Positions 62,660 to 64,000 of a stretch of 64,000 nucleotides of DNA are shown here, piece after piece (the stretch's first letter is position 1; every line of letters starts with the position of its first letter). Position numbers and translations under genes: made by a program. The notes under the pieces were generated by a model. The model did not search any database, had not been told where the DNA came from, and saw only the letters and a program-made list of their open reading frames with translations. Source of the stretch: Ascaris suum (taxonomy: Eukaryota; Nematoda; Chromadorea; Rhabditida; Ascarididae); contig CM024182.1 in the NCBI GenBank assembly GCA_013433145.1, positions 5,628,501-5,692,500 of the forward strand, written 5' to 3'.

Positions 62660-64000
62660 GTAAGCGGTAGTGGTAATTTGCATGAGGCAATTAATAAGAG
62701 AATTGAATTGCTTCAAACATTCACCATCTCTATACGTAAAACTTTTAAGCTGAGTGGCAAAACTGAGTAGCAATTTTATGCTTGAAAACACTTGGAAAAG
62801 CCTATCAGAGGAGCTAAGAGAAAATCAAAATTCACTTTCAAAATCGTTTCAGAAGGCCTATTAGCTAGAATATATATTTCTATATTCCCATAAATATTTC
62901 ATAATATTATTTAAATTTATATTTCATTTTTTTTCACTATATTATGTGAATATTTTAGGCAAATCCTATTTTTTTTTTAGAAAATGTTATTAATTTCAAT
63001 GAATCGTCGGTAAAATATTCGTTATTTTTGCATTTTAAACGATGAAGAAAAAAAAAATTTAACCGCTATATAATGCATATTTATTCATTGATACCTTTGA
63101 ATGTTCAAAAAAAAATTTCTTTTTTCTTGAAGTTTATTTGATTAATGTGAAGAAATTTTCACTAATTTTTCGAACAACTTTTTATTTTCGCATTCTATTT
63201 TTCCATATTATAAAGTTTATAATATCTCAACTTGAATGATTGTTAAGTTGAGAGACCAATGAACATTAAAAAATAGCAACTATATAAGCGGAAATTGTAT
63301 AGCAACAATATACTTCACTAATTAAATGTTCTTTTAAAAAAAAGGAAATAAAAAGAAGCTTTTCGGAAATAATTTATTTTTTTTTAATTTCTCTAATAAT
63401 GAGTATTTCATCTATGATGCATATGCAGTATTGCATACTAATAAGATCCTTATTGTAATCTTCAGAGTAAAACTTAATTAGTGATTTCTTTAAATATTTG
63501 GTTAAATTTACAATTTTATACGATTATATTTATGCAAATATTTTTATAGCCATTCTCAATATAAATTATGCTATCAGCATTTATTTTCGATTTTTTAATT
63601 TCATAAAAAATAACTGAAAAAAAGTGTATAGTAGAAAAATTGATTTGCATATTCAAATATAGGAAATTCGAGCTTATTTTTTAAATTTTCGTATTTCATT
63701 GTAGACCTTCTTACGAAAGAATAAACGCGAATGAATAGCTAACGCATAATGATGCAACAATGAGGGAATAGAGTATGCAAGAGGAAATTGATAGAGTGGC
63801 GCAATTGTCGAGTATCACATTACTTAGTCAGCAAATGTTCGAGGTTAGTTAGCTATTACGGCCAACAAATCTAACGCTAATTAAATCAGCCAAGTTCGAT
63901 AATTAGAAAGTATAAGTGCCGCAACTCGAGTATTTATATAGAGATGGCAAAAAAAAAATTAGTAAATTAAATGTGCGAAGATAGTAATCAATTTAAAAGT
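62660..64000. other. AT-rich 3' end of the window
   Basis: Very AT-rich, with many A or T runs. No ORF, RNA gene or repeat could be supported. If 62481-62659 is a true exon, this is its first intron. Confidence 0.5.

Overview
The window is a piece of an AT-rich nematode nuclear genome, most likely a clade III spirurid or filarial worm. It carries genes of about 5 to 35 small exons joined by GT..AG introns with TTTCAG/TTTTAG-type acceptors. Acceptor-like AGs lie 0-15 nt upstream of several start codons, as expected for spliced-leader trans-splicing. It also holds long (AT)n and (TAA)n microsatellites and protein families typical of nematode cuticle and signalling biology. Genus is inferred from style only; no rRNA, tRNA or mitochondrial marker was found.

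Four multi-exon genes can be rebuilt exon by exon, each with intact reading frame and compatible intron phases. (1) 2100-30554, plus: a giant secreted multi-Kunitz protein of about 3,715 residues in about 35 exons, best identified as the MLT-11 moulting protease inhibitor. It has a signal peptide, eleven Kunitz modules (one degenerate), one thyroglobulin type-1 module, four lustrin-type Cys-rich modules, two antistasin-like modules and a cysteine-free Ser/Thr-rich centre of about 1,690 residues. (2) 31629-39712, minus: a complete 10-exon, 472-residue mitochondrial hydroxyacid-oxoacid transhydrogenase (ADHFE1/HPHD-1 type iron alcohol dehydrogenase). (3) 43178-54739, plus: a 17-exon, 828-residue receptor tyrosine kinase with an ectodomain I do not recognise. 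(4) 55279-57974, minus: a 5-exon, 233-residue GNAT-family N-acetyltransferase.

Genes 1 and 2 are tail-to-tail, genes 2 and 3 head-to-head across about 3.5 kb, and genes 3 and 4 tail-to-tail. From 58 to 64 kb the sequence is mostly AT-rich, with a 0.68-kb (TAA)n tract, one unsupported 92-codon ORF and a possible first coding exon at 62481-62659 whose partner exons were not found.

The four genes do not form an operon or one pathway. Gene 1 would act outside the epidermis in the cuticle, gene 2 in mitochondrial 4-hydroxybutyrate/2-hydroxyglutarate metabolism, gene 3 in receptor signalling, and gene 4 in amine or small-molecule acetylation. The most unusual content is in gene 1: paired loss of the reactive-site disulfide in Kunitz 9, mostly non-basic P1 residues, expanded inhibitory loops in the first and last modules, a mucin-like core with an RGD, a dibasic cleavage motif, and an intron flanked by an 11-nt direct repeat that contains a GC-rich, splice-flanked segment.
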